16,387 bases of DNA from an uncultured Lachnospiraceae bacterium (GTDB lineage Bacteria; Bacillota_A; Clostridia; Lachnospirales; Lachnospiraceae), in contig CAJUQU010000050.1 in NCBI GenBank assembly GCA_910588595.1, positions 1,413 to 17,799 on the forward strand, given 5' to 3'. Each line of letters begins with the position of its first letter. Positions within the stretch are counted from its first letter, which is position 1. The notes beneath the pieces are model-generated. The model was given only the letters and a program-made list of their open reading frames with translations, ran no database searches and was not told the DNA's origin. A program made the translations under genes and the position numbers. Shown here in pieces: positions 7,888-15,911 of this stretch.

Positions 7888-9237
7888 TTATTGACTCTCC
7901 AATACTCTTATCATTCGTCTGCTTAAATTACGATAATCATATCTTTGCAGGATTCTCTTCTCAGGACTATGATCTATCTTACCATTTCGCATATATCCTT
8001 CATACATACTCCTAATGTATTTCTTCAAACCAACTATATCTTCATCAGCACACATTTCTTCATATGCGAATCCTAGTTTTCCATCCTTGATCATTTCACC
8101 AAGTTCACTACCAGAAACAGTTCCATTTATAATTGCAATAATAGGTTTTCCTGCAGACATATATTCCAATACTTTACCAGTAATGCTTCCTCCGCCATCA
8201 AGCTGATCGTCAAATGTCGATACCAGCAAAACATCTGATTCCATCTGAAGCTTCAAAGCATCTTTTCTTTCAAGCATTCCTATATAAGCACATCTATCAC
8301 CCATACCACAAGATTGCGCCTGCGTTCTAAAAATCTCATATGCAGAACTTCTTCCTGCATATAAAATTCGTATATTATCTGCTTCTATACTGCCTTCTTC
8401 AATCAATTCCTGCATACATCTAAAATATGGCTCTAAATTTCGCAACCCTCCATACATTGAACCAGTGTACGAAAACACCATCTGCTTATTATGAAAACTT
8501 CTTTCCATTCCATCTCTATCCGTCATATCATAACCATTTGTGATGCAATGAACCTTCTTTCTGTATCTTGACGGAACACGTCGGCATATTCCCTTTGAAA
8601 CACCTATTATGCAATCTGCTTCCTTCCATATAATATTCTCTAGTCTTTTTGCGTATGGTTTCACGTAACATGGGGTAAATTTGCTTTGGCATATATTATC
8701 CCTTATATCCACTATCCATGGAATATCCTTATATTTTCTATGCATATACCGCCCGACATAGAGTCCAAAAAGATTTCCATATGATGTAATAAAATAATCT
8801 GAATCAAAATGCTGAGGCAATACCTGCTCTATACCTTTCAATAAATCATGTTGCCTTAGAATTTCGAAAAAGTAATCCAGACTGCCAATCACAGGATGTG
8901 CCGTCTGAAACGGAAAAAACTCCTTTTTTCCAGTTTTTGGATTGACTTTAACTCTATCATTTAAATTTTCAAAGCGTTTTTTCCTTATTCTGAATATCGC
9001 TTTTTCATACATCCCTATAATTTTCATCATTTTGTGGGAATTACTGGCCCTTATAACTTTAATTCCTTCTGCATCCTTTTCCAAAATAGAGTCCTTAAGA
9101 CTATCGGTCTTCTGCTCAGCTATAACAGTAACTTCGTATCCTGCCTTTTTCAAATATTTAGCAAACTTTGTTATTCTTACAGCTGCAATCGCATTATCCG
9201 GCGCAAAGTAGTTACAAACCAACAGTATCTTTTTCAT
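7888..9237 (-). CDS. GT4 glycosyltransferase
   Basis: This 449-residue GT-B fold enzyme has a typical N-terminal acceptor half, ILLVCNYFAPDNAIAAVR (4-21), the mid-protein CIIGVSKGI (209-217) and ITNGYD (232-237), then a donor-binding half with FSYTGSMYGGLRN (255-267), ILYAGR (291-296) and GKVLEYMSAGKP (354-365), where the conserved Glu contacts the nucleotide sugar. Retaining transfer is expected for the family; donor and acceptor are unknown. It directly precedes and abuts the Wbp-like cassette, so it is a natural candidate to transfer the diacetamido-uronic acid made there (an inference from position, as with WbpH beside the Pseudomonas genes). GAGAGGGA lies about 7 nt before ATG 9237. Confidence 0.88.
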   Translation of the reverse strand: MKKILLVCNYFAPDNAIAAVRITKFAKYLKKAGYEVTVIAEQKTDSLKDSILEKDAEGIKVIRASNSHKMMKIIGMYEKAIFRIRKKRFENLNDRVKVNPKTGKKEFFPFQTAHPVIGSLDYFFEILRQHDLLKGIEQVLPQHFDSDYFITSYGNLFGLYVGRYMHRKYKDIPWIVDIRDNICQSKFTPCYVKPYAKRLENIIWKEADCIIGVSKGICRRVPSRYRKKVHCITNGYDMTDRDGMERSFHNKQMVFSYTGSMYGGLRNLEPYFRCMQELIEEGSIEADNIRILYAGRSSAYEIFRTQAQSCGMGDRCAYIGMLERKDALKLQMESDVLLVSTFDDQLDGGGSITGKVLEYMSAGKPIIAIINGTVSGSELGEMIKDGKLGFAYEEMCADEDIVGLKKYIRSMYEGYMRNGKIDHSPEKRILQRYDYRNLSRRMIRVLESQ

Positions 9238-9345
9238 TCCAATATCCCTCTCACAATATCTATCACAAAAACATTACACAGCAACACAAGTTCCTCTCCA
9301 TCTCCTCAAAATCGTAAGAGGTCCTATATCAATGAAATAAATATT

Positions 9346-10323
9346 CTACAAATTATATATGTCCGTTTTATAATAGTTTATATTGTTTTTAATAAAATTT
9401 ATTGTTTCTGCTATCCCTTGTTCAAACGTATACTGCGGACGCCATTGCGTTAATTCAATTATTTTTTTATTTGAACCCAGTAGCCTATTGACCTCACTCT
9501 TTTGAGGGCGCTTTCTCTGTTCATCACATACGATTCTCGCATTAGGATTTATCTGTCGAATCAATTCGTTTGCCAAATCACCAATCGAAATTTCCATCTG
9601 TGTGGCAATATTGATTTCTTCACCTACTGTTTTGTCCGCTTCATAAATTGAAATAAAACCTGAAACGGTATCTTTCACATAATTAAAATCCCGCGTCGGC
9701 GTCAAAGACCCCAGCTTAATTTCTTTTCTTCCTGTTAGCAGCTGTGTAATAATGGTCGGAATTACAGCCCTTGCCGACTGCCGCGGTCCATATGTATTAA
9801 AGGGTCTGACAATGGTTACTGGCAGATCAAAAGAGCGATAAAAGGACTCCGCAAGCCTGTCCGCACCTATCTTACTTGCAGAATATGGAGACTGTCCCTG
9901 AAAAGGATGTTTCTCATCAATAGGAACATATTTTGCAGTCCCATATACTTCTGATGTTGATGTAACAAGTGTCCTGATCCCTTTTTCTCTAGCACCCTGC
10001 AATACATTGAGAGTACCTTTTATATTTGTATCTACATATGTATCGGGAGAATGATAACTAAACGGAATCGCAATCAAAGCCGCCAAATGAAAAACCGCGT
10101 CACAGCTATTTACAGCCTCCCTGACTCTGTTTGGATCCCTAATATCGCCCTGTAAAATCTCAACCTGGCTCAATATAGAAGCCGGAAGCGTATCAAGCCA
10201 TCCCCATGTATTAAACGAATTGTAAAATACAAATGCCCTGACAGAATATCCCCGCCTGACTAGTTCCTCCGTTAAATGACTTCCAATAAAACCGTCCGCA
10301 CCCGTAACCAAAATTTTACTCAT
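9346..10323 (-). CDS. legB: LegB-type NAD-dependent 4,6-dehydratase
   Basis: This 325-residue extended short-chain dehydrogenase has ILVTGADGFIGSHL (4-17, NAD-binding GxxGxxG), the LegB-like FVFYNSFNTWGWLD (31-44), FHLAALIAIPFSY (78-90), the active-site STSEVYG (122-128), YSASK (147-151, catalytic Tyr and Lys) and RPFNTYGPRQS (173-183). In Campylobacter, LegB turns GDP-GlcNAc into its 4-keto-6-deoxy product on the way to legionaminic acid. The later Leg enzymes are not in this window, so the end product here is open. I chose ATG 10323: it overlaps the upstream nucleotidyltransferase stop by 8 nt and has GGGG about 10 nt upstream. A longer frame back to 10383 adds 20 residues lying wholly within the upstream gene. 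Confidence 0.87.
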   Translation of the reverse strand: MSKILVTGADGFIGSHLTEELVRRGYSVRAFVFYNSFNTWGWLDTLPASILSQVEILQGDIRDPNRVREAVNSCDAVFHLAALIAIPFSYHSPDTYVDTNIKGTLNVLQGAREKGIRTLVTSTSEVYGTAKYVPIDEKHPFQGQSPYSASKIGADRLAESFYRSFDLPVTIVRPFNTYGPRQSARAVIPTIITQLLTGRKEIKLGSLTPTRDFNYVKDTVSGFISIYEADKTVGEEINIATQMEISIGDLANELIRQINPNARIVCDEQRKRPQKSEVNRLLGSNKKIIELTQWRPQYTFEQGIAETINFIKNNINYYKTDIYNL

Positions 10324-11020
10324 ATGCTTTTTCCCCATATAAAATCTGTGCTTTCTCGAAATCACCCTCACGACCGACATCAAGCCAATATTCCTCTATT
10401 TCATATTTTTTTACGCCTATGTTAGATTCCAAAAGCCTCAAAATCAACTGATCCATTCCATAATATGTGTCTTCTGGTATATATTCCAGCACATCTGGGC
10501 GCATCACATATATGCCCGCCAGCGCATATGTCACTATATCAGGTTTCTCCACAATGTTGGTAATATAATTCCCATGAAACTCTATATTTCCAAAATCATA
10601 CGGTGTCACAATCTTTTTAATCGCAACAGTCATGATATCCTTACTATCTCCCGTTGCATATTCATAAAAATCAGAAAAGTTTAATTCAGTTAAAATGTCA
10701 CCGTTCATCACCAAAAATGATTCCGAAAGTCTTTCTCTTAACAGCGTCAACGGCCCTACTGTCCCCAGTGGTTTATACTCTTTACTGACCGTCAGCTTCA
10801 CCCCATATTTTGAACCGTCGCCAAAAAAATTTTCAATGTAATCTGATTTATAATTCGTGGCCAATATTATGTTGTCAAAACCACAGGATCTTAACTTTTC
10901 AATCTGAATCTCCAGTATTGCCTTTTCACCAATCGGCAGCAACGGCTTTGGCATAATATTTGTAAAAGGTTTTAATCTTACTCCTAATCCACCCGATAAA
11001 ATTACGGCTGTTCTGCTCAC
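10316..11020 (-). CDS. Sugar-1-phosphate nucleotidyltransferase
   Basis: This 234-residue NTP-transferase has AVILSGGLGVRLKPFT (5-20) and MPKPLLPIGEK (23-33), the nucleotide-binding signature, FFGDGSKYGV (65-74), PLGTVGPL (84-91), the metal-binding VMNGDI (104-109), VEKP (157-160) and WLDVGR (212-217). It makes an NDP-sugar from a sugar-1-phosphate. Paired with LegB by an 8-nt overlap, it resembles the PtmE-type GlcN-1-P guanylyltransferase of legionaminic acid loci, but it has no CBS domains and the nucleotide cannot be read from sequence by eye. The start is a GTG at 11020, four bases overlapping the GT2 stop (GTGA), with AAGGA at 11026-11030 exactly 5 nt upstream. The longer frame from 11062 lies inside the upstream gene. 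Confidence 0.86.
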   Translation of the reverse strand: MSRTAVILSGGLGVRLKPFTNIMPKPLLPIGEKAILEIQIEKLRSCGFDNIILATNYKSDYIENFFGDGSKYGVKLTVSKEYKPLGTVGPLTLLRERLSESFLVMNGDILTELNFSDFYEYATGDSKDIMTVAIKKIVTPYDFGNIEFHGNYITNIVEKPDIVTYALAGIYVMRPDVLEYIPEDTYYGMDQLILRLLESNIGVKKYEIEEYWLDVGREGDFEKAQILYGEKAYE

Positions 11021-12198
11021 TGATATCCTTCCCCTTTCAGCCAGTGTATAGGTTCCTTCCACTGTATTTTCTTATTATCAATCCCACTGTCTCCAAGCTC
11101 TTTTGCGATCTCCTCTGCAAGCTCATAATCTTTTACCGCTACTATCAACAAATCAAATTCTAATTGATGCAGTATTTCAACCCCCGAACATGCTCCCTGC
11201 GGCTTATTATTATATTTTTTATCAACCCATGCCGCTATCCTGCAATAATGCGATAAGCACAATTGATTGTAATAACTGCGTCCAACTTTACCTGCCCCAT
11301 ACAGAACTATCCTTTTCCCTTCTAATTCCCTCTCGGACGGATAAATATATGTAACGACCTCCAATCCGGGTATATTTGCCTCATTCGCATAATCAAGCAT
11401 ACGCATTGTCATTCTCTTTTGTAACAGATCCCCTAATAATTCATGGTAGCCATACTCCTTCAATATATTGTAAATGGAGTTATAGCCTATAAACCTCCGC
11501 AGCATTGACACATATGTATACTGATTAGAGATAGAATCACTTCTTACCAAATAATGGTATTCTGCATAGGGAACCTCAGCAAATATTCGGCATTCTAAGA
11601 TACACTTGTAAAATGCTGCCAAATCCTCCTCCTGCGCTTCATCTGCCACCGAAAAATAGCACTTTCTGATAAATTCCGCATTAAAAAGCTTAGACCACAT
11701 GGCAGGTGGCACTACATATTCATGCGTGCAGACAATAACATCATTTTTCCTGATAAACCCAACCCTATCTGTATTTTCAAATAATATGCAGCGTTCTTCT
11801 GGTATCACAATTCTCTGCTTATCAACAAATTCATATATGATCCCTGCATTGACAAAATCTGCACCTGTTTTCACCAGTTCCTCATGTAAATGCCTATAAA
11901 AATCAGGTTCAATATAATCATCACTATCCACAAAACCTATATATTTTCCTAAAGCGGCATTAATGCCAGTCTTCCGCGCAGATACAAGCCCCTTATTGTC
12001 CTTATGTATCACTTTGACACGCTTATCCAAATCAGCATACCGATCACAGATTTTACCAGACAAATCTGTTGATCCATCATTCACTAATATAATTTCAAGA
12101 TTTTCATAACTTTGTCTCAAAATGCTTTTCAGACACCGCTCTAAAAATAATTCTGCATTGTAAACCGGAACAATTACACTAATCAAATCACTCCCCAT
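11017..12198 (-). CDS. GT2 glycosyltransferase with C-terminal Rossmann-type domain
   Basis: Counted from ATG 12198 this is 393 residues. The GT-A domain shows VIVPVYNAELFL (8-19), VNDGSTDLSG (39-48), DSDD (91-94, metal binding) and an EED acid motif (190-192). A C-terminal module at about 295-385 repeats the Rossmann pattern: RIVLYGAGKVGRS (296-308), AAWVDKKY (322-329) and LLIVAVKD (350-357). It is the closest architectural match to the GT2 at 2837-3997, with motifs at identical positions. Two starts compete: ATG 12222 with AAAGGA very close (4 nt), and ATG 12198 with GGGAG 10 nt upstream. The second gives an N-terminus aligned with the other GT2 proteins, so I prefer it. It overlaps the nucleotidyltransferase by four bases. 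Confidence 0.87.
   Translation of the reverse strand: MGSDLISVIVPVYNAELFLERCLKSILRQSYENLEIILVNDGSTDLSGKICDRYADLDKRVKVIHKDNKGLVSARKTGINAALGKYIGFVDSDDYIEPDFYRHLHEELVKTGADFVNAGIIYEFVDKQRIVIPEERCILFENTDRVGFIRKNDVIVCTHEYVVPPAMWSKLFNAEFIRKCYFSVADEAQEEDLAAFYKCILECRIFAEVPYAEYHYLVRSDSISNQYTYVSMLRRFIGYNSIYNILKEYGYHELLGDLLQKRMTMRMLDYANEANIPGLEVVTYIYPSERELEGKRIVLYGAGKVGRSYYNQLCLSHYCRIAAWVDKKYNNKPQGACSGVEILHQLEFDLLIVAVKDYELAEEIAKELGDSGIDNKKIQWKEPIHWLKGEGYQ
11026..11030 (-). promoter_or_regulatory. Ribosome binding site fixing the GTG start at 11020
   Basis: AAGGA lies 5 nt before GTG 11020, inside the last codons of the preceding GT2 gene. With the GTGA stop/start overlap this indicates coupled translation of the glycosyltransferase and nucleotidyltransferase. 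Confidence 0.6.
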
Positions 12199-12253
12199 AT
12201 CTCTAATTCTCCCATAGCCCATACCATCCTTTTGCGACTGTATCCCAGGAATA

Positions 12254-13681
12254 TTAATTTCTGATCAGACACCTGTTGTTTCGGCATTTGCTTTTATAAA
12301 ATCCCAGGTTTTTAACAACATCCTCCAATATTTCAGGAACATCCTCCACCGTCTCTACATTCAAAAAATAAATTCCCTTCTCATATAAGATTTCATAAGG
12401 AAGCCATTTACCCGCAATCACGACAGCCCCACCATACATCTCTTCCCGCATCGCAGAACTTAATGCATCTGTAGTCTGCACATGAATCATGATATCAGAA
12501 AGAGTTGCATATTGGGCAATTAATTTATCCGACATAAAATCGGTAAATATTACATGATCCAACCTTTTTTTATTTAATGCTTCTGAGACAGATTGAATAT
12601 ACACATCCTTTCCGACTGGATAGGTCATCGGAAATACACAGACTATTTTCTCTTTTACATCATCTGAAATATTTCCTAACGCTTCTACTAACTGAAGATG
12701 CTGATGCGCAGAATGCGCATTGTATCCACATGTTACAATAATCTTATGGGGCGGAATATTCAGTTCTTTCCTTTTTATATTATCCGAAACAATTTCCATC
12801 TCGTCTATATCATCAAGCAGCTCCATGCCATATGGCACCAGCTTTGTTTTTTTCGATACTTCCCGCCCATAGTATTCAATAAACTCTTTCCTGGTAGTAC
12901 TGTTTTCCAAATTAATATAATCAGCACATAAAATAAGCTTCCGTTTATATTCCTTCTCCGGTTCAGAGGCTCTGTAAAAATCACTTCCACCGACTGTCAG
13001 AACCAGCCTTTTGGCCTTTCTTCTTGCCAAATTCGCATAAAAACTCCATTCTGCTTCAATCCATAAAAAATGAATAACATCATATGTTGGCAATAATGTC
13101 AGAATTGTTTTTAGATCTGTATATGATTTATATATGTACAAATGTCCCAATTTAAATAGGAGTGTATTCTCATAGTATTTTTCATCGCTTGTTAAAAGAG
13201 AGAACTCAATATTCTGATATCTTTTTGATAAATTCTTTATTAACTGGACTGCAAATGTGGAAAAGAAGCTTACCCCGATAAGCACCTTTGTATTTCTGCA
13301 AGTTATTTCCTCATTTTTCAGTGTATCAAATTTGATCAATTGCGTATCTTTTATCTGGATTAATTTTTCATTTACAGGATGAATATCATATGTGCATCTT
13401 TCTCCCACATAAAATCCGCTGCACATAAGAATATCATCTTCAGCCATTCCCATTCGCTTTAGTTGCCCTGCTATTTCAAACACATATCTTGTGGAGGCAA
13501 TTATTATCTTACAGACTCTGCCTGCAGCTTCGTCGGGAGATTTCACATCATATGATTTTAATTTCGTCCCCCAGAACTTTTTATTATTATCCACAATGTA
13601 TAAAACACGAAACTGCTTTTCAACATCAGGCAGTATCTCTGCACATACCTGTCCTGCTCCAAATATAACTGCTTCCATCAT
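12254..13681 (-). CDS. GT-B glycosyltransferase with N-terminal Rossmann-type domain
   Basis: This is a 475-residue two-part protein. Residues 1-95 are a small Rossmann-like module: AVIFGAGQVCAE (4-15), YIVDNNKKFWG (28-38) and KIIIAST (58-64). From about residue 131 a GT-B-like glycosyltransferase follows: TKVLIGVSFF (131-140), VIHFLWIEAEW, LTVGGSDFYR, an IVTCGYNAH strand, an FPMTYPVG stretch, and near the end MREEMYGGAVVIAGKWLPYE, where the Glu pair is typical of nucleotide-sugar contacts. The FPMTYPVG region faintly recalls WecF-type Fuc4NAc transferases, and GT4 is the other option; I cannot separate them by eye. AGAGGGA lies about 10 nt before the ATG-ATG start at 13681. It is flanked by GT2 genes. 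Confidence 0.78.
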   Translation of the reverse strand: MMEAVIFGAGQVCAEILPDVEKQFRVLYIVDNNKKFWGTKLKSYDVKSPDEAAGRVCKIIIASTRYVFEIAGQLKRMGMAEDDILMCSGFYVGERCTYDIHPVNEKLIQIKDTQLIKFDTLKNEEITCRNTKVLIGVSFFSTFAVQLIKNLSKRYQNIEFSLLTSDEKYYENTLLFKLGHLYIYKSYTDLKTILTLLPTYDVIHFLWIEAEWSFYANLARRKAKRLVLTVGGSDFYRASEPEKEYKRKLILCADYINLENSTTRKEFIEYYGREVSKKTKLVPYGMELLDDIDEMEIVSDNIKRKELNIPPHKIIVTCGYNAHSAHQHLQLVEALGNISDDVKEKIVCVFPMTYPVGKDVYIQSVSEALNKKRLDHVIFTDFMSDKLIAQYATLSDIMIHVQTTDALSSAMREEMYGGAVVIAGKWLPYEILYEKGIYFLNVETVEDVPEILEDVVKNLGFYKSKCRNNRCLIRN

Positions 13682-13732
13682 TTTATCTATAATCCCTCTT
13701 TACATACCCAAACCTAAAAGCCAGACACCGAA

Positions 13733-14671
13733 TTATTCCATGTGAAAAAAATTTCTGATAAGCATCGTTTTTTGCCGCTCCCCCACATAAAGATTATGAA
13801 GACCTGCAAATGTCATTCTCCTCAATAGCCTTTTCAGCCGCTTTTCTATCCTTTTATATTCCATTCTCTTCTTTGTATTTTTTATATCTGTTATAGTCCC
13901 AATGATATTCATAATGTACATCGCTTCTGCCCGCTCTTTTAATTCTGGATAATTATTTTGCACATCAAGCAGAATATCCCTGCTAAACAGCACACAATCT
14001 ATTCGCCGCATATAAAACGGCTTGTTCGAAACGCTTGATTGTCTATAATAGTTATAATATTGAGGTTCTCCGCCTATATGTACTATATTTCTGCTCTGTG
14101 AAAACAACCGATATACTGTGGGCAAGTCTTCACATACTCTTCCCAATGGAAACCTGATATCTTTGAACAAATCTTTTCTGAACAGTTTTGTACACACCGA
14201 AAAACTAATTTTTTCGCCAAAAAGTAATTTTATTGCTTCTATTCGTGAGAACTTATGTATACCTCTCATACAATATGCATTGTAATATTTTTTACCATTT
14301 CCCCTGTTAAGACATTTTCTTCCGCAACAAACAATATCCACATCCGCTGCCATATGCCCTATTAACAATTCATACATATTTTCCGATATATAATCGTCAC
14401 TATCAACAAAACCTATATACTCTCCCTGAGCATACTTTAAACCGCAATTTCTTGCACTTGACGAACCTCCATTTTTTTTATGCACTACTCTTATATGTTT
14501 ATCAGTCAATGCAATCTTGTCACACAACTCTCCACTGCCATCTGTTGAGCCGTCATTTACAATAATTATTTCAATATTCTGATATGATTGTCTTAAGATA
14601 CTTTTTATGCATCGTTCAATATATTCCTTAACATTATACACAGGAACAATGACACTGATCAGATCATTCAT
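13733..14671 (-). CDS. GT2 glycosyltransferase
   Basis: This 312-residue family 2 transferase begins LISVIVPVYNVKEYIERC (4-21) and has VNDGSTDGSG (38-47), NGGSSSARN (67-75), the metal-binding DSDD (90-93) and CEDLPTVYRLF, the region of the catalytic acid. After about residue 260 it ends in a basic stretch (KRLKRLLRR) and a short tail. Unlike the other two GT2 proteins here, it has no C-terminal Rossmann-type domain, which makes it about 75-80 residues shorter. The start is ATG 14671, with AAAGGAG 7 nt upstream, the cleanest ribosome binding site in the window. It is expected to act on the growing lipid-linked repeat unit in the cytoplasm; donor sugar unknown. Confidence 0.9.
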   Translation of the reverse strand: MNDLISVIVPVYNVKEYIERCIKSILRQSYQNIEIIIVNDGSTDGSGELCDKIALTDKHIRVVHKKNGGSSSARNCGLKYAQGEYIGFVDSDDYISENMYELLIGHMAADVDIVCCGRKCLNRGNGKKYYNAYCMRGIHKFSRIEAIKLLFGEKISFSVCTKLFRKDLFKDIRFPLGRVCEDLPTVYRLFSQSRNIVHIGGEPQYYNYYRQSSVSNKPFYMRRIDCVLFSRDILLDVQNNYPELKERAEAMYIMNIIGTITDIKNTKKRMEYKRIEKRLKRLLRRMTFAGLHNLYVGERQKTMLIRNFFHME

Positions 14672-14752
14672 TACAGTGCTCCTTTCGCTTTACGCTACTC
14701 TTATTACGATTACAAACACATTTGAATCCATATAAACCAAATAGCAGAATCC

Positions 14753-15850
14753 TTACAAAGAATACCGCAAAACACTTATAATTCTTCTGCAAGCATTTCC
14801 ATCTCCATATGGATTAGATGCCTTACTCATCTTTTCATAGCTTTTCCTATCATCCAATAGTAACCTGAACTCCCTTGCTATAACATCCCTGTCCGTTCCA
14901 ATCAACTTTAGCGTACCAGCTTCAACCCCTTCGGGGCGTTCCGTTGTATTTCTTAAAACCAGAACCGGTTTCCCAAGCGCAGTTGCTTCCTCCTGCACTC
15001 CTCCACTGTCAGTTAATATCAAATAAGAACGTTTCATAAAATTGTGAAAATCTAGAACATCCAACGGTTCTATAACGCGGATTCGCTCATGTTTACCAAA
15101 AACCTCATCCGCTATATTCCTGATTGCCGGATTCATGTGTATAGGATATATAACTTTTATGTCTTCGACTTCATCAAGTACCTTCTTTATCCCCGAAAAT
15201 ATATCATATAATGGCTTTCCCAAATTTTCGCGTCTATGGGCAGTAAGCATAACAAGTCGCGAACCAGCCGCCCATTCCAGCACTTCATGCCTATAACTTT
15301 CACAAATAGTAGTACGAAGCGCGTCAATAACCGTGTTTCCTGTAACAAAAATACTGTTCTCGTTTCTTCCTTCCCTTAATAAATTATTTTTCGCTGTCAA
15401 TGTAGGCGCAAAATTGTAATCGGCAACTATACTTATAGCCTGTCGGTTAAATTCTTCCGGATAAGGCGACTTCAAATTAAAAGTACGAAGTCCTGCTTCA
15501 ACATGCCCTATCGGTATCTGCTGATAAAAAGCCGCAAGTCCTGCTGAAAATGTCGTAGTTGTATCTCCATGTACAAGCACGAGATCAGGATGCTCCTTTT
15601 TCAAAATAAAATTCATTCCCGATAAAACATTTTCCGTTACATCATATAAATTCTGTCCTGCTTTCATAATGTCAAGATTATAATCAGGTTCTACATCAAA
15701 TACATGCAATACCTGATCAAGCATTTCTTTATGCTGTCCTGTTACGCATACTAACGTCTCGTAATCGTTCTCTTTCTTTAGCGCATTTACTAAGGGACAC
15801 ATTTTTATCGCCTCGGGTCTTGTCCCAAATATAACCATAATCTTTTTCAT
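14753..15850 (-). CDS. wecB: UDP-GlcNAc 2-epimerase, WecB/MnaA type
   Basis: This 365-residue non-hydrolysing epimerase interconverts UDP-GlcNAc and UDP-ManNAc in the cytoplasm. All expected motifs are intact: FGTRPEAIKMCPL (8-20), TGQHKEMLDQVL (37-48, the region of the allosteric UDP-GlcNAc site), HGDTTTT (94-100), GHVEAGLRTF (115-124), PYPEEFNR (129-136), TAHRRENLG (203-211), YPIHMNP (235-241), DSGGVQEEA (281-289) and RNTTERPEG (300-308). Length is normal for the family. It is one of the first genes in the visible transcription unit and is distinct from the WbpI-like paralogue at 6799-7887. The UDP-ManNAc it makes could feed teichoic acid linkage units as well as this polysaccharide. GGAAA lies about 7 nt before ATG 15850. 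Confidence 0.93.
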   Translation of the reverse strand: MKKIMVIFGTRPEAIKMCPLVNALKKENDYETLVCVTGQHKEMLDQVLHVFDVEPDYNLDIMKAGQNLYDVTENVLSGMNFILKKEHPDLVLVHGDTTTTFSAGLAAFYQQIPIGHVEAGLRTFNLKSPYPEEFNRQAISIVADYNFAPTLTAKNNLLREGRNENSIFVTGNTVIDALRTTICESYRHEVLEWAAGSRLVMLTAHRRENLGKPLYDIFSGIKKVLDEVEDIKVIYPIHMNPAIRNIADEVFGKHERIRVIEPLDVLDFHNFMKRSYLILTDSGGVQEEATALGKPVLVLRNTTERPEGVEAGTLKLIGTDRDVIAREFRLLLDDRKSYEKMSKASNPYGDGNACRRIISVLRYSL

Positions 15851-15911
15851 GCCTTATTTTCCGCTGCCCTATCTCCAAACCAGATGTGTCATATCTCTTT
15901 CTATCTGCATA

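Noticed and set aside
9300..9340. Inverted repeat CCTC...GAGG as a terminator after the LegB-type gene
   Set aside because: The stem is only about four base pairs with a ten-base loop and no following T-run on the transcribed strand.
9238..9345. A 12-codon frame with GAGGAG just before its ATG on the minus strand, between the LegB-type and GT4 genes
   Set aside because: The ribosome binding site abuts the start codon with no spacer and the peptide is Cys-rich and very short; nothing supports translation.
10324..10383. N-terminal extension of the LegB-type protein by 20 residues
   Set aside because: It lies wholly in the upstream gene, lacks a ribosome binding site and precedes the universal start of the NAD-binding fold.
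14672..14752. Possible promoter (TTGGTT ... TTGTAAT) upstream of the GT2 gene at 14671
   Set aside because: The matches to -35 and -10 are poor and the region is AT-rich, so such matches are expected by chance.
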